In this document: positions 25,258 to 33,840 of the stretch, piece after piece | How positions within the stretch are numbered: position 1 is the stretch's first letter | Layout: each line of letters begins with the position of its first letter | Origin: an uncultured Bacteroidales bacterium | Lineage (GTDB): Bacteria > Bacteroidota > Bacteroidia > Bacteroidales > Muribaculaceae | Direction of reading: 5' to 3' | DNA length: 59,781 nucleotides | NCBI GenBank assembly: GCA_902792435.1 | Contig: CADAZN010000012.1 | Coordinates: forward strand, 1 to 59,781 | The notes under the pieces: model-generated | The model's database searches: none | The model's input: only the letters and a program-made list of their open reading frames with translations | Told to the model about the DNA's origin: nothing | Program-made: the position numbers and the translations under genes

Positions 25258-26586
25258 ATGAGTATCAATAGGTGCCCTAATTGTGGTAATGAATTACCCG
25301 AGGATTCAGCTTTCTGTAACAAATGTGGAAGCAGAATTGAAATGAAAGAAAGAAACTACCGTCGCGACTATGAAGACTGGAACGATGATGACGATTATGA
25401 TCGCCGAGACAGACGCAACAATCGCGATAACAACAAAAAAAGTATAGTTCCCTATGTTTTGATTGGCATAGGCATTGCGACATTCCTTGCCATTTGGTTA
25501 ATCCACCAAAAATTTGGCACTAGCGATAAAGATAGAACCCCAACCGAGAAGGTGAGCATTGTTGACAACAGCAACAGTGCCGCTGCCGACGCTCTGTCGC
25601 GTGCTCTTAACGAGAACAACTATGTGGGCGACGGTGCCACCATCGTCTATGCAATGCGCATCTCGGGCTCTGAGCCTGGTGTCAACGACAAGATTATTGG
25701 TATCACTCAGTCTAACAAGGGCGACGACTCGTTCTATAAACTCTATGAGTTGCTACAGAATGGCGAGAAATGGACTATCGACCCTGAGCACATCAAGCAA
25801 GTGTCGACTTCGGGAAGAGATGTTTCATTTGACCAGAATAAGCTCAAAGCTGGTGTCGATATGATTCCTCAAATTGCTGAGATTGATGGCAAGAAGTATT
25901 TCTTCTACGCTTATTTGAGCCTTCCTAAGGGCGATGCAAGCAACCAAGCAAGCGTTGTGCTCAACCTTTATGATGTAGACTCAAGAACCATCACTTCGGC
26001 AACCTATGAGGGCACATTCCAGAATGTCAACAGCGAGCAGGCTATCGTGTGTCGTCCAGCATCGGGCTCGTCGGAGACAGTGAAATGGATGAATGAGCAA
26101 GCCCGCAATTTCATCCGCATCCTGAGCATCAGTGGTGCCGATGGTGAGAAAGAGACCAAGGCCGAGGAACAGAGACCAGTAGCCGAGGAGCAAAGGCCAG
26201 CAGCTGCCGAGCAAAAACCTGCCGAAACTACTGCTGCAGCAACTACCGAGCCTACCGCTCCAGCACCAACTGCTGTGGGTGAAGAGAAAGATAAGGACAG
26301 CCCAATGTTCAGCAAGGACGACATTGTTGAGACCAAGCAGGCTGGAAACTACAAAGTATTCCGCCTCAAGGACGGTAGCGTAGTGCGCTATGACCGCACC
26401 ACAGGCAAAAACACCAAGATTCATCAAGGTGGAGCCGAAGCAATAGGCTTTGAGAACACCGAGAAGGGAATCCTCAACATCCGCAAGGCCGACGGCAGCC
26501 GTGAGCAAGTGAACCTCAACAATGGTCAAAAGACCACCAAACCAGCGCCACAGCCTGCCCAGCCAGCCGAGAAGAAAACGGAATGA
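25258..26586 (+). CDS. Zinc-ribbon single-pass membrane protein
   Basis: A 442-residue protein. The zinc ribbon has Cys6, 9, 20 and 23 (RCPNCG...FCNKCG), a highly charged Asp/Arg linker (30-60), and one membrane segment (about 63-82). A folded domain (about 100-290) contains IVYAMRISGSEPGVNDKIIG and GKKYFFYAYLSLPKGD. A Glu/Pro/Ala-rich linker leads to a C-terminal beta region (VFRLKDGSVVRYDRTTGKNTKI...). The domains after the membrane should be periplasmic. The stop overlaps the next start (ATGA), so it is translationally coupled to the kinase-like protein, which suggests that the two form a complex. Confidence 0.7.
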   Translation: MSINRCPNCGNELPEDSAFCNKCGSRIEMKERNYRRDYEDWNDDDDYDRRDRRNNRDNNKKSIVPYVLIGIGIATFLAIWLIHQKFGTSDKDRTPTEKVSIVDNSNSAAADALSRALNENNYVGDGATIVYAMRISGSEPGVNDKIIGITQSNKGDDSFYKLYELLQNGEKWTIDPEHIKQVSTSGRDVSFDQNKLKAGVDMIPQIAEIDGKKYFFYAYLSLPKGDASNQASVVLNLYDVDSRTITSATYEGTFQNVNSEQAIVCRPASGSSETVKWMNEQARNFIRILSISGADGEKETKAEEQRPVAEEQRPAAAEQKPAETTAAATTEPTAPAPTAVGEEKDKDSPMFSKDDIVETKQAGNYKVFRLKDGSVVRYDRTTGKNTKIHQGGAEAIGFENTEKGILNIRKADGSREQVNLNNGQKTTKPAPQPAQPAEKKTE

Positions 26587-27038
26587 TGGATAAATCCAAT
26601 TTTATTCCTTTAAATGATATTTTAACACGTGGAGAATACTCTTCTTCACGTGTTTTGTATGCTCTCCTCCATCCGCTTGTCGAGCAACTTATGTCGAAGA
26701 CTTGTGATGATGACAATCAAGATAATGGCACCTTGACAATCGATTCTATTTATCTCTCGCCTAGCATGAATGAAGTGGATGTGAGAAGCGCCAGCACAAG
26801 CGAGAGCAGGAATGTGAGCGACTGGGGAGCTATCATTCTGGATGTTATGAAACAAATCAATTCCAACGACAAAAAGCTCGCTAAGATTGCCAATGACTGC
26901 CTAACGGGACAAATCACCACGCTCTCTCAGCTTCACCTCATGCTGGAGCGACGCGTTAGCCACGCAATTTATATTATCCTTCTCATTATCATTATTTCAG
27001 GATTGGCTTTACTAGCCTCTTCGCATTTAGGCTTTTGA
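26583..27038 (+). CDS. Small tail-anchored protein resembling a kinase C-lobe
   Basis: A 151-residue protein (start at 26583 or the next codon). Its N-terminus (FIPLNDILTRGEYSSSRVLYALLHPLVEQL) reads like the hinge and helix D/E of a eukaryotic-like kinase. LTIDSIYLSPSMNEVDV sits where the catalytic and metal loops belong but lacks HRD, Asn and DFG. Then DWGAIILDVM (about 80-89) matches helix F (DxxSLG), and KIANDCLTGQITTLSQLHLML matches helices H-I. A membrane segment ends the chain (about 127-146). The N-lobe and all catalytic residues are absent, so it would be a pseudokinase fragment. The family call is my inference from pattern alone. Confidence 0.5.
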   Translation: MMDKSNFIPLNDILTRGEYSSSRVLYALLHPLVEQLMSKTCDDDNQDNGTLTIDSIYLSPSMNEVDVRSASTSESRNVSDWGAIILDVMKQINSNDKKLAKIANDCLTGQITTLSQLHLMLERRVSHAIYIILLIIIISGLALLASSHLGF

Positions 27039-27049
27039 TTAATGAGAAT

Positions 27050-27080
27050 TTGTGCGAATGACTTTTTTTTACTATTTTTG
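27050..27080 (+). promoter_or_regulatory. Promoter of mtnN-luxS
   Basis: -33 TTG (27050-27052), 20-base spacer, -7 TATTTTTG (27073-27080), 23 bases before mtnN. Confidence 0.7.
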
Positions 27081-27103
27081 TAGTTTTAAAAGCATTATCA
27101 ACT

Positions 27104-27793
27104 ATGAGAATCGGAATAATAGTAGCTATGAGCAAGGAGCTGGAGTTGCTCAAACCCATGCTCGAGAACATGAGAGTTAGTGACAGCAATGGCGTTAAGT
27201 TCTATTGCGGTAACATAGGAAACCACAAAATTGCTGCCATGCAATGCGGTGTTGGAAAGGTTAATGCCGCTTTGGGTGCCTTGTCAATGATTGAGACTTA
27301 CCATCCTCAGTTGGTAATCAACACTGGCGTGGCTGGAGGCATGGGCAACAAGGTGAATGTGATGGACATGGTGGTTGGCAGCAAAGTGTGCTATCACGAC
27401 GTGTGGTGCGGTGGATTTGACGACACCATGAGCTATGGACAGGTTCAAGGAATGCCCCTATACTTTGATGCAGCCAGCAATGTCACCAAAATGATTGAAG
27501 AGAACGATAGCCTTCATTGTGGCCTTATCGTGAGCGGTGACCAGTTTATTGACTCAGAGAAACAAATAGAGGCCATAGGCGAGCATTTCCCCGATGCTAT
27601 GGCTGTTGACATGGAGAGTGGAGCAATAGCTCAAACCTGCTACATCAAGAAGACGCCATTTGTGAGCATGCGCGTAATTAGCGACTCTCCTGGGGCAAAC
27701 CACGACAACTCTAAGCAATACAGCGACTTTTGGGAAGATGCCCCAGCCCACACACTTGCAGTGGTAAAAGATTTGCTTAAGAAGTTAGACTAA
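27104..27793 (+). CDS. mtnN: 5'-methylthioadenosine/S-adenosylhomocysteine nucleosidase
   Basis: A 229-residue cytoplasmic hydrolase that splits adenine from MTA and SAH; SAH yields S-ribosylhomocysteine, the LuxS substrate. The N-terminal MRIGIIVAMSKELELL carries the conserved Glu, VINTGVAGGM is the ribose/phosphate site, and AVDMESGAIAQTC contains the ribose-binding Met-Glu. SDSPG near the C-terminus holds the catalytic Asp. Full length. luxS starts 32 bases later, so both steps from SAH to homocysteine and DPD/AI-2 are on one transcript. Confidence 0.93.
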   Translation: MRIGIIVAMSKELELLKPMLENMRVSDSNGVKFYCGNIGNHKIAAMQCGVGKVNAALGALSMIETYHPQLVINTGVAGGMGNKVNVMDMVVGSKVCYHDVWCGGFDDTMSYGQVQGMPLYFDAASNVTKMIEENDSLHCGLIVSGDQFIDSEKQIEAIGEHFPDAMAVDMESGAIAQTCYIKKTPFVSMRVISDSPGANHDNSKQYSDFWEDAPAHTLAVVKDLLKKLD

Positions 27794-27825
27794 GATTATT
27801 ATCACACAAAACATCATATATTTTT

Positions 27826-28305
27826 ATGGAAAAGATTGCGAGTTTTAATATCGACCACACCAAGCTACAGCGAGGAATATATGTGGCTCGAAAAGATAAA
27901 ATTGAGGGTGGAGGCATCATCACGACTTTTGACATTCGCATGAAATTGCCCAACAGGGAACCTGCCGTTAGCCAGAGTGCCTTGCACACTATGGAGCATC
28001 TTGCCGCCACATTCTTGCGCAACCATCCACAATGGGGTAGTAAAATTGTTTACTGGGGTCCAATGGGTTGCTGCACAGGCAACTCCTTGCTCATGCAAGG
28101 CGACTTGGAGTCGAAAGACATAGTGCCCCTGATGCAGGAGCTTTTCACTTTTATCGCCGAATTTGACGATGACATACCCGGTGCTAGTGCCGCAGAGTGT
28201 GGCAACTATATGCTCAACAACCTGCCTATGGCAAAATGGGAGGCACGCAAATTTCTGGTAGAAGTGCTCAACGACATCAAGCCCGAAAACCTAATCTATC
28301 CTTAA
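27826..28305 (+). CDS. luxS: S-ribosylhomocysteine lyase
   Basis: A 159-residue metalloenzyme that converts S-ribosylhomocysteine to homocysteine and DPD, the precursor of autoinducer 2. Metal ligands His54 and His58 (HTMEH) and Cys125 (AECGNY) are present, as are the catalytic Glu57 and Cys82 (GPMGCCTG). All active-site positions match the family, so it should be active. It follows mtnN by 32 bases under the same promoter. Confidence 0.95.
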   Translation: MEKIASFNIDHTKLQRGIYVARKDKIEGGGIITTFDIRMKLPNREPAVSQSALHTMEHLAATFLRNHPQWGSKIVYWGPMGCCTGNSLLMQGDLESKDIVPLMQELFTFIAEFDDDIPGASAAECGNYMLNNLPMAKWEARKFLVEVLNDIKPENLIYP

Positions 28306-28382
28306 AGAAAAAAATCTGGGGCAAGAGAGTGATAACACTTGACACTTGTTCCTCATTACTAGCTATTTATACTTAATACATC

Positions 28383-29336
28383 ATGGCTTTTTTTAAATTC
28401 TTTACTAAAGAGAAAAAAGAGACTCTCGACAATGGCTTGAACAAAACTAAAGAAGGGCTTTTTTCTAAACTCAAGAAGGCCGTTGCCGGCAAGTCAACAA
28501 TCGACGACGATGTGCTCGACAACCTCGAGGAGGTGTTTATCACCAGCGACATGGGTGTGGACACCACTCTCAAGATTCTAGACCGCATCCAGGAACGCGT
28601 AGCACGCGATAAATATGCCTCGACATCCGAGCTCAACGACATGCTCTGCGACGAGATAACACAGCTGCTGGCCGACAATGATAACTCCAACCGCGAAGAC
28701 TTCACAGTCGATGACGACAAGAAACCTTATGTCATCATGGTTGTGGGTGTGAACGGAGTGGGTAAAACCACTACAATTGGCAAACTCGCCTACCAGTTTA
28801 CTCAAGCGGGCAACAAGGTGGTGCTCGGTGCTGCCGACACCTACCGCGCTGCTGCCGACGAGCAACTCGAGATTTGGGGCGAGCGAGTGGGAGTGCCCGT
28901 TATCAAGCACAAGATGGGAACCGACCCTGCATCGGTGGCCTATGACACCGTTGCCAGCGCTAAGGCGCAGAATGCCGACGTTGTGATTATCGACACCGCT
29001 GGCCGTCTGCACAACAATGTGGGCCTGATGAACCAGCTCACCAAAATCAAGAACACGATGAAAAAGGTGCTTCCCGATGCCCCTAACGAAGTGTTGCTCG
29101 TTCTTGATGGCTCTACTGGACAGAACGCTTTTGAGCAGGCTAAGCAGTTTGTGGCAGCTACCGAGGTCAATGCGCTGGCAGTCACCAAGCTCGACGGCAC
29201 AGCCAAGGGTGGCGTGGTGATTGGCATCAGCGATCAGTTCCACATCCCCGTGAAGTACATTGGTCTGGGCGAGCGCATGGAAGACCTCCAAATTTTCCGT
29301 AAAGAAGAATTCGTTAAATCATTGTTTGGAAAATAA
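28383..29336 (+). CDS. ftsY: Signal recognition particle receptor FtsY
   Basis: A 317-residue SRP GTPase at the inner membrane that docks Ffh-ribosome complexes to SecYEG. NG-domain motifs are G1 GVNGVGKTTT, the IBD motif DTYRAAA, G3 DTAGRL and G4 TKLDG followed by TAKGG. The acidic A domain is reduced to a short basic/helical N-terminus (FFKFFTKEKKETLDNG), as usual in Bacteroidota. The stop is followed immediately by the CTAG array that precedes rimO. Confidence 0.95.
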   Translation: MAFFKFFTKEKKETLDNGLNKTKEGLFSKLKKAVAGKSTIDDDVLDNLEEVFITSDMGVDTTLKILDRIQERVARDKYASTSELNDMLCDEITQLLADNDNSNREDFTVDDDKKPYVIMVVGVNGVGKTTTIGKLAYQFTQAGNKVVLGAADTYRAAADEQLEIWGERVGVPVIKHKMGTDPASVAYDTVASAKAQNADVVIIDTAGRLHNNVGLMNQLTKIKNTMKKVLPDAPNEVLLVLDGSTGQNAFEQAKQFVAATEVNALAVTKLDGTAKGGVVIGISDQFHIPVKYIGLGERMEDLQIFRKEEFVKSLFGK

Positions 29337-29337
29337 T

Positions 29338-29373
29338 CTAGATTTTCTAGAAATTCTAGATTCTCTAGGTAGT
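29338..29373. repeat. Nonamer array (CTAGNNNNN)4
   Basis: CTAG at 29338, 29347, 29356 and 29365, exact 9-base period, units CTAGATTTT, CTAGAAATT, CTAGATTCT, CTAGGTAGT. It fills the ftsY-rimO gap. Confidence 0.8.
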
Positions 29374-29377
29374 TGTT

Positions 29378-30685
29378 ATGCGTAGAAACAAAGTTGATAT
29401 TATATCGTTGGGGTGCTCTAAGAATCTGGTGGATTCGGAGCACCTTATTCGTCAGTTGCATGCAGCTGGCTACACAGTGGAGCACAATCCAAGCCATGTC
29501 GACGGCGAGATAGTGGTGGTGAACACCTGCGGCTTTATCGCCGATGCGCAGGAGGAGTCGATAAACACTATTCTCGAACTTGGCGAGGCTAAGCGCCAAG
29601 GACGCATCCGCCACCTCATGGTGATGGGATGCTTGAGCGAACGCTTCCTTGCCGAACTTACCGAGGAACTGCCTGAAGTAAACCACTTCTATGGCAAATT
29701 CAACTGGAAGCAGATGCTCAACGACTTGGGCAAAAGCTATCGTGATGACCTTGCCAGCGACCGCATCCTCACTACACCGCCACACTATGCCTATATGAAA
29801 ATCTCGGAGGGCTGTAACCGTTTTTGCGCCTTCTGCGCAATTCCTCTCATAACAGGGCGTCACAATAGTGTGCCCATGGAGCAGCTGCTTGATGAGACCC
29901 GCAACCTTGTGACACGTGGCGTGAAGGAATTCAACGTGATAGCGCAAGACTTGTCGAGCTACGGCCTTGACATCTACGGCAAGATGATGCTGCCTGAACT
30001 GATAGAGCAGATGGCGGCTATTGATGGTGTGGAGTGGATAAGACTGCACTATGCCTATCCCACACAGTTCCCTTGGGACATCCTGCCTGTGATGGTTCAG
30101 CACAACAATGTGTGCAACTATCTCGACATCGCCTTGCAGCACATCAGCGACAAAGTGCTTACCAACATGCGTCGCCACATCACCCGCGATGAGACGCTAA
30201 GGCTCATCGAACGTATGCGTCGTGAAGTGCCAGGATTGCACTTGCGCACAACTCTTATGGTGGGTTTTCCGGGCGAGGGCGACAGAGAGTTTGACGAACT
30301 GATGGACTTCGTGCGTGAGGCTCGATTTGAGCGCATGGGTGCTTTCGCCTACAGCGAGGAGGCAGGCACATGGGCTGCCAACAACCTAAACGACGACATA
30401 CCTCAAGACGTGAAACAAGCTCGCCTTGAAGCTCTGATGGACCTACAAGAATCAATCTCAATGGAAATCCAAGAGGGCAAGGTAGGCACTACCCAGCGCG
30501 TCATCATCGACCGCGAGGAAGAAGAATACTACGTGGGCCGCACCCAATATGACTCACCCGAAGTTGACCCCGAGGTTCTTATCACTAAAGACCGCATTCT
30601 TACCCCAGGATGCTTCTATAACGCCCACATCACCAGCGCTTTGCCCTTTGAGCTCATGGCGATTTGCGCGATTAGTGAGAATTAA
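29378..30685 (+). CDS. rimO: Ribosomal protein S12 methylthiotransferase
   Basis: A 435-residue radical SAM methylthiotransferase that modifies the conserved Asp of ribosomal protein S12. The UPF0004 domain holds three cluster cysteines (SLGCSKN, NTCGFI, MGCLSER). The radical SAM motif CNRFCAFCAIP is near residue 147. The C-terminal TRAM domain (about 370-435) includes VIIDREEEEYYVGRTQYDSPEVDP, the RimO-type rather than MiaB-type end. The start codon lies directly after the CTAG array; a small secreted-protein gene follows 5 bases after the stop. Confidence 0.93.
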   Translation: MRRNKVDIISLGCSKNLVDSEHLIRQLHAAGYTVEHNPSHVDGEIVVVNTCGFIADAQEESINTILELGEAKRQGRIRHLMVMGCLSERFLAELTEELPEVNHFYGKFNWKQMLNDLGKSYRDDLASDRILTTPPHYAYMKISEGCNRFCAFCAIPLITGRHNSVPMEQLLDETRNLVTRGVKEFNVIAQDLSSYGLDIYGKMMLPELIEQMAAIDGVEWIRLHYAYPTQFPWDILPVMVQHNNVCNYLDIALQHISDKVLTNMRRHITRDETLRLIERMRREVPGLHLRTTLMVGFPGEGDREFDELMDFVREARFERMGAFAYSEEAGTWAANNLNDDIPQDVKQARLEALMDLQESISMEIQEGKVGTTQRVIIDREEEEYYVGRTQYDSPEVDPEVLITKDRILTPGCFYNAHITSALPFELMAICAISEN

Positions 30686-30690
30686 ACACT

Positions 30691-31290
30691 ATGAAAAAAG
30701 TTCTTTTTATTTTAATAACAGCATTGGCGATGACTTCTAACGCGCAGGAAGTTGACAAACTGGCTCTCAGGATGGCTTTGGAGCAGCAGTTGGATGATTA
30801 TCCCGAGTCGACGCTGCATGATGTCTACAAGGCTTTCTATCAAGAACATTTTGGGCCTGAGCACATGATTAGCGACACGGCTGCTGTGCGCAACTACCTT
30901 GAATATGAACTCGCCCACTGCGATGACCAAGTGGGACACCTATACTATGAGTCCATTGGCCTTGACGGCGGTTACGTGAGAGTTTATTTAAAGGCCGTAA
31001 CAGATGGGCTCATCACTGCCGAAGAACTATTGCGGGCGTTTCTCGACAGCGCAGCAGCACGCACCGAACCGCCTGTAGAGTGGCAGGTAAAGTGGGAGGC
31101 TATAGTTGGCACCATCGACGAGATAAGGCCTGGCTTTGGTGCTGGTGAGCGCGAAATGCTGCGTGAGGCGAGCATTAAGAATCAAGCCGTTCATCACAGC
31201 AAGGCCTATAACGCAGCCTATCATCCTCACTACCGCATCGTTGATCACACCATCTTTGAGATGCTGCTTAAGCCCTTAATCGACAGATGA
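30691..31290 (+). CDS. Secreted protein of unknown function
   Basis: A 199-residue protein with a short signal peptide (MKKVLFILITALAMTSNAQ, cleavage after NAQ or SNA). The mature chain is all-helical with invariant-looking HxGPEHMI and AVHHSKAYNAAYHPHYRIV segments. The clustered His residues hint at a metal site, but I do not recognise a family. I believe similar proteins occur in other Bacteroidales. It starts 5 bases after rimO and is probably cotranscribed. Confidence 0.62.
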   Translation: MKKVLFILITALAMTSNAQEVDKLALRMALEQQLDDYPESTLHDVYKAFYQEHFGPEHMISDTAAVRNYLEYELAHCDDQVGHLYYESIGLDGGYVRVYLKAVTDGLITAEELLRAFLDSAAARTEPPVEWQVKWEAIVGTIDEIRPGFGAGEREMLREASIKNQAVHHSKAYNAAYHPHYRIVDHTIFEMLLKPLIDR

Positions 31291-31355
31291 CAGACCAAAG
31301 AGTTTTTATTCAAACAAATTATTCTCCTAAAGAGAGAAAAAATCATTTTTTTATC

Positions 31356-31363
31356 TATATTTG
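31356..31363 (+). promoter_or_regulatory. -7 box for the gene at 31394
   Basis: TATATTTG, 30 bases before the start; no exact -33 TTG. Confidence 0.5.
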
Positions 31364-31393
31364 CAGAATAATAGAAATTAAATCAATAGAATC

Positions 31394-31897
31394 ATGAAAA
31401 AGATAATCTCTCTATCATTAATGCTTTTAATAGCATTGTCAATCAACGCAAAGATAAATACAAATGTTTGGGACTTGTCGTTGGGCAATAGCAATAAACA
31501 ACAGGTCACTGATGTTATAAAGAAAAAAGGGTTTGAGCCTCTTGCGTTAAGTGAAACTGTAGTGGGCATAGAACCCAAAAGTGGACTTGATTACGGCGGG
31601 ATGCATTGGTCGGCAATGACTTTTGGTTTTTATAACAACACATTATATGAGATTAAATTCTTTAAATATGATGAAAAAAACTATTCCGAGGTGCTTTATA
31701 TTCTTGAGACACTCAAGGAGAAGTTAGAGGAGAAATATGAAGATTATTATTTGTTCTCCGATGAGGAGTCTCTTGTATTTGATGATGGAACCAGCACCTT
31801 ATGCTTAACTCTTTTTAATAGAAAACAAATAGGACTAGTCTATTTAAACAATGCCCTTGATAAATTAAAGAAGCAAGCCGAAGATGCCGAACTTTAA
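31394..31897 (+). CDS. Secreted protein of unknown function
   Basis: A 167-residue protein with a signal peptide (cleavage near SINA-KI). The mature part reads as alternating helix and strands (VWDLSLGNSNKQQVTDVIKKKGF; MTFGFYNNTLYEIKFF; LCLTLFNRKQIGLVYL) and ends in a charged helix. The first part, a helix of the form SKxxVxxxLKKKGF followed by strands, resembles small exported Bacteroidales proteins of unknown role. AT-richer than its neighbours. It has its own promoter box and terminator, so it is a single-gene unit. Confidence 0.6.
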   Translation: MKKIISLSLMLLIALSINAKINTNVWDLSLGNSNKQQVTDVIKKKGFEPLALSETVVGIEPKSGLDYGGMHWSAMTFGFYNNTLYEIKFFKYDEKNYSEVLYILETLKEKLEEKYEDYYLFSDEESLVFDDGTSTLCLTLFNRKQIGLVYLNNALDKLKKQAEDAEL

Positions 31898-31947
31898 AAT
31901 TCAAGACATTCTTAGCCGGATATCGCATATGGCTATGCCAATAAATT

Positions 31948-31975
31948 GCTCACTGAATAGTGAGCATATTTTTTT
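31948..31975 (+). terminator. Rho-independent terminator
   Basis: GCTCACT-GAAT-AGTGAGC followed by a T7 run. Ends the 31394-31897 unit. Confidence 0.85.
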
Positions 31976-32133
31976 AAAAGCAGGTCTCACAAACAAGACA
32001 TTAGCATCTTTTTTCTCTTTTTTTTGAAAAAAAGTTTGGTTTTGGTGTAACATTTTGTGCTATCCTTACGTCTAGATAGGTGAGCGACAATTTTAGGACG
32101 CAAATTATTAACAACACAATAACATTTATCATC

Positions 32134-32589
32134 ATGAAGAAATTTTTAGTTTTAGCTCTCGTGGCAATGATTAGCGCCACTGGCTTCAGCAAGACAATCG
32201 ACGAAGTTTTCAACTCATTTCCCAAAGCCGACAATGTGCAGGAGGTGACTCTTGATAAAGCAATGATGTCAATGGCAATGGCTGCTGGTGCTAACCAGGC
32301 TAAGCAGATGAAGGATATCGATGCAATGAGAGTTATTGCCATCGAGAATGCAACACCCGAACAAGTGAAGATAGCCAAAGACTTAATGAATGAGGGTGTT
32401 GATGGCTTTGACGTAATGGTCGATGCCGACGAGAATGGTGAGCACGCATTAATCCTCACTCAGGGCGATGAGAAACTGATTAGCAAAATGCTCATTTTCG
32501 CAGTTGAGAAGGATGAAGTGGCTATCGTCCTGATTGAAGGCAAAATCGACCCCAACAACGCCTCCAAAATGGTGAACATGGCCAAATAA
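32134..32589 (+). CDS. DUF4252-family secreted protein
   Basis: About 151 residues from the ATG at 32134, which puts a normal signal peptide first (MKKFLVLALVAMISATGFSK); an upstream in-frame ATG at 32080 would spoil it. The mature part (IDEVFNSFPKADNVQEVTLDKAMMSMAM...RVIAIENATPEQVKIAKDL) fits the DUF4252 family. Those proteins are exported or lipid-anchored and habitually sit beside ECF sigma/anti-sigma genes in Bacteroidota. First gene of a four-gene operon; the sigma factor begins 17 bases after its stop. Confidence 0.75.
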   Translation: MKKFLVLALVAMISATGFSKTIDEVFNSFPKADNVQEVTLDKAMMSMAMAAGANQAKQMKDIDAMRVIAIENATPEQVKIAKDLMNEGVDGFDVMVDADENGEHALILTQGDEKLISKMLIFAVEKDEVAIVLIEGKIDPNNASKMVNMAK

Positions 32590-32606
32590 AGACAACAGAG
32601 TAGTAG

Positions 32607-33110
32607 ATGAACGCAACAGAGTTTAAACAGCAACTCCTTCCGCTCAACGCGAGCCTCTATCGCATAGCTTTCAAGCTCATGGGTAATGAGGACGACGCAA
32701 AGGACGTGGTACAGGATGCCTACCTTAAACTCTGGAAAATGCGCGACAATATATCCAACGTCGACAACCCGCTTGCCTACTGCCTCACGATTGTCAAGAA
32801 CATGTGCCTCGACCGGCACCGCGCAGCAAGCCTCAATCTAATCGACAAACCTCCCGAGGAACTGCCCATAGCAGGCGACGACAGCGCATCGAGGCACATA
32901 GAGCAACAACAGACTAACCGACTGCTCAACCAATGCCTGGCACGGCTCCCAGTGCAGCAGCAACAAGTGCTAAGAATGCGCGACCTGGCTGGATGCTCAA
33001 TGCAGGAGATAGAGAAAGCCACTGGCCTCACGGCAGTAAACGCGAGAGTGCTCCTGAGCCGAGCGAGAAAATCACTGAGAAACCAATTTCTAACACACCA
33101 ATCATCATGA
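32607..33110 (+). CDS. ECF RNA polymerase sigma factor
   Basis: A 167-residue sigma-70-family factor. Region 2 is visible as GNEDDAKDVVQDAYLKLW and NPLAYCLTIVKNMCLDRHR (-10 recognition). Region 4 is LPVQQQQVLRMRDLAGCSMQEIEKATGLTAVNARVLLSRARKSLR (helix-turn-helix, -35 recognition). Its TGA overlaps the ATG of the anti-sigma gene (ATGA), so the pair is made in step. The regulon probably includes the flanking DUF4252 genes; that is inference from context. Confidence 0.9.
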   Translation: MNATEFKQQLLPLNASLYRIAFKLMGNEDDAKDVVQDAYLKLWKMRDNISNVDNPLAYCLTIVKNMCLDRHRAASLNLIDKPPEELPIAGDDSASRHIEQQQTNRLLNQCLARLPVQQQQVLRMRDLAGCSMQEIEKATGLTAVNARVLLSRARKSLRNQFLTHQSS

Positions 33111-33829
33111 ACAAGAATGAAATAGACCAATTGCTGAGCAAGTTCTACTGCGGCGAGACCACTCTCGACGAGGAACAACAGCTACGCAACGTCATGAGCG
33201 ACGACAGTGTCGACGCCTTGCTCATGAAGGAGCTTGAGGGTGTGGACAACGAGATTGAGGTGCCTGCCGACTTGGAATCAAACCTCAGCGACTTGATCGA
33301 CCAGTGGGATGACGAGGAGCAGCAAGAGGCTAAAATCGCTCCGTCGATGTGGCGACGCACATCGTGGTGGGCGGCAGCGGCATGCGTGGCAATCATCGCC
33401 ACCGTGGGAGTGTGGTTCATGCGCAACCCGCAGCAACCAGCCCAACCGGGCAAGCAGCAACCACCCGTTATTGCACGCGTCGAAGAGCCCACAACGCCTC
33501 CTGTAGTTGAAGAGGTGCCACCAGCTGAAACTCAGCTTGAGCAACAGCCCGCTGTTCAACCTCAACCTGAAATAAAACAAAAAGTACAACAATCTAAGTC
33601 TGCTCGTGTGCTCAACAACAACGTTATGCACCTGGCGCAAGCCCAGGCTAAGCCACAGGTTAAAACTAAAGCACAGGCTCAGCCCGAGTTAAGTGCCAGC
33701 GACGAGGAAATAGCCCTGGCAGCACTCGAGAAGTTCGCCACAACCCTCAACAAGGGCATGGATCAGCTCAATGAGGCTGGCGAGAAAATCGACAATATCA
33801 ACAATACTATTCATAAACATTTATTATAA
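33107..33829 (+). CDS. Anti-sigma factor, single-pass membrane protein
   Basis: About 240 residues from the ATG at 33107, overlapping the sigma stop. The cytoplasmic N-terminus (NEIDQLLSKFYCGETTLDEEQQLRNVM) is the short helical sigma-binding domain of Bacteroidota anti-sigma factors. One membrane segment (about WWAAAACVAIIATVGVWFM, residues 85-103) leads to a Pro/Gln-rich periplasmic stretch and a C-terminal helix that contains ALEKFATTLNKGMDQLNEAGEKI. It should hold the sigma factor at the membrane until an envelope signal arrives. Confidence 0.82.
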   Translation: MNKNEIDQLLSKFYCGETTLDEEQQLRNVMSDDSVDALLMKELEGVDNEIEVPADLESNLSDLIDQWDDEEQQEAKIAPSMWRRTSWWAAAACVAIIATVGVWFMRNPQQPAQPGKQQPPVIARVEEPTTPPVVEEVPPAETQLEQQPAVQPQPEIKQKVQQSKSARVLNNNVMHLAQAQAKPQVKTKAQAQPELSASDEEIALAALEKFATTLNKGMDQLNEAGEKIDNINNTIHKHLL

Positions 33830-33840
33830 AGATTACAATT

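Noticed and set aside
27039-27103. SAM or SAH riboswitch before mtnN-luxS
   Set aside because: The gap is only 65 bases and is filled by the promoter; there is no room for a known aptamer.
29234-30178. A 314-codon minus-strand frame
   Set aside because: It lies opposite rimO and the end of ftsY, both unmistakable genes, and shows no domain.
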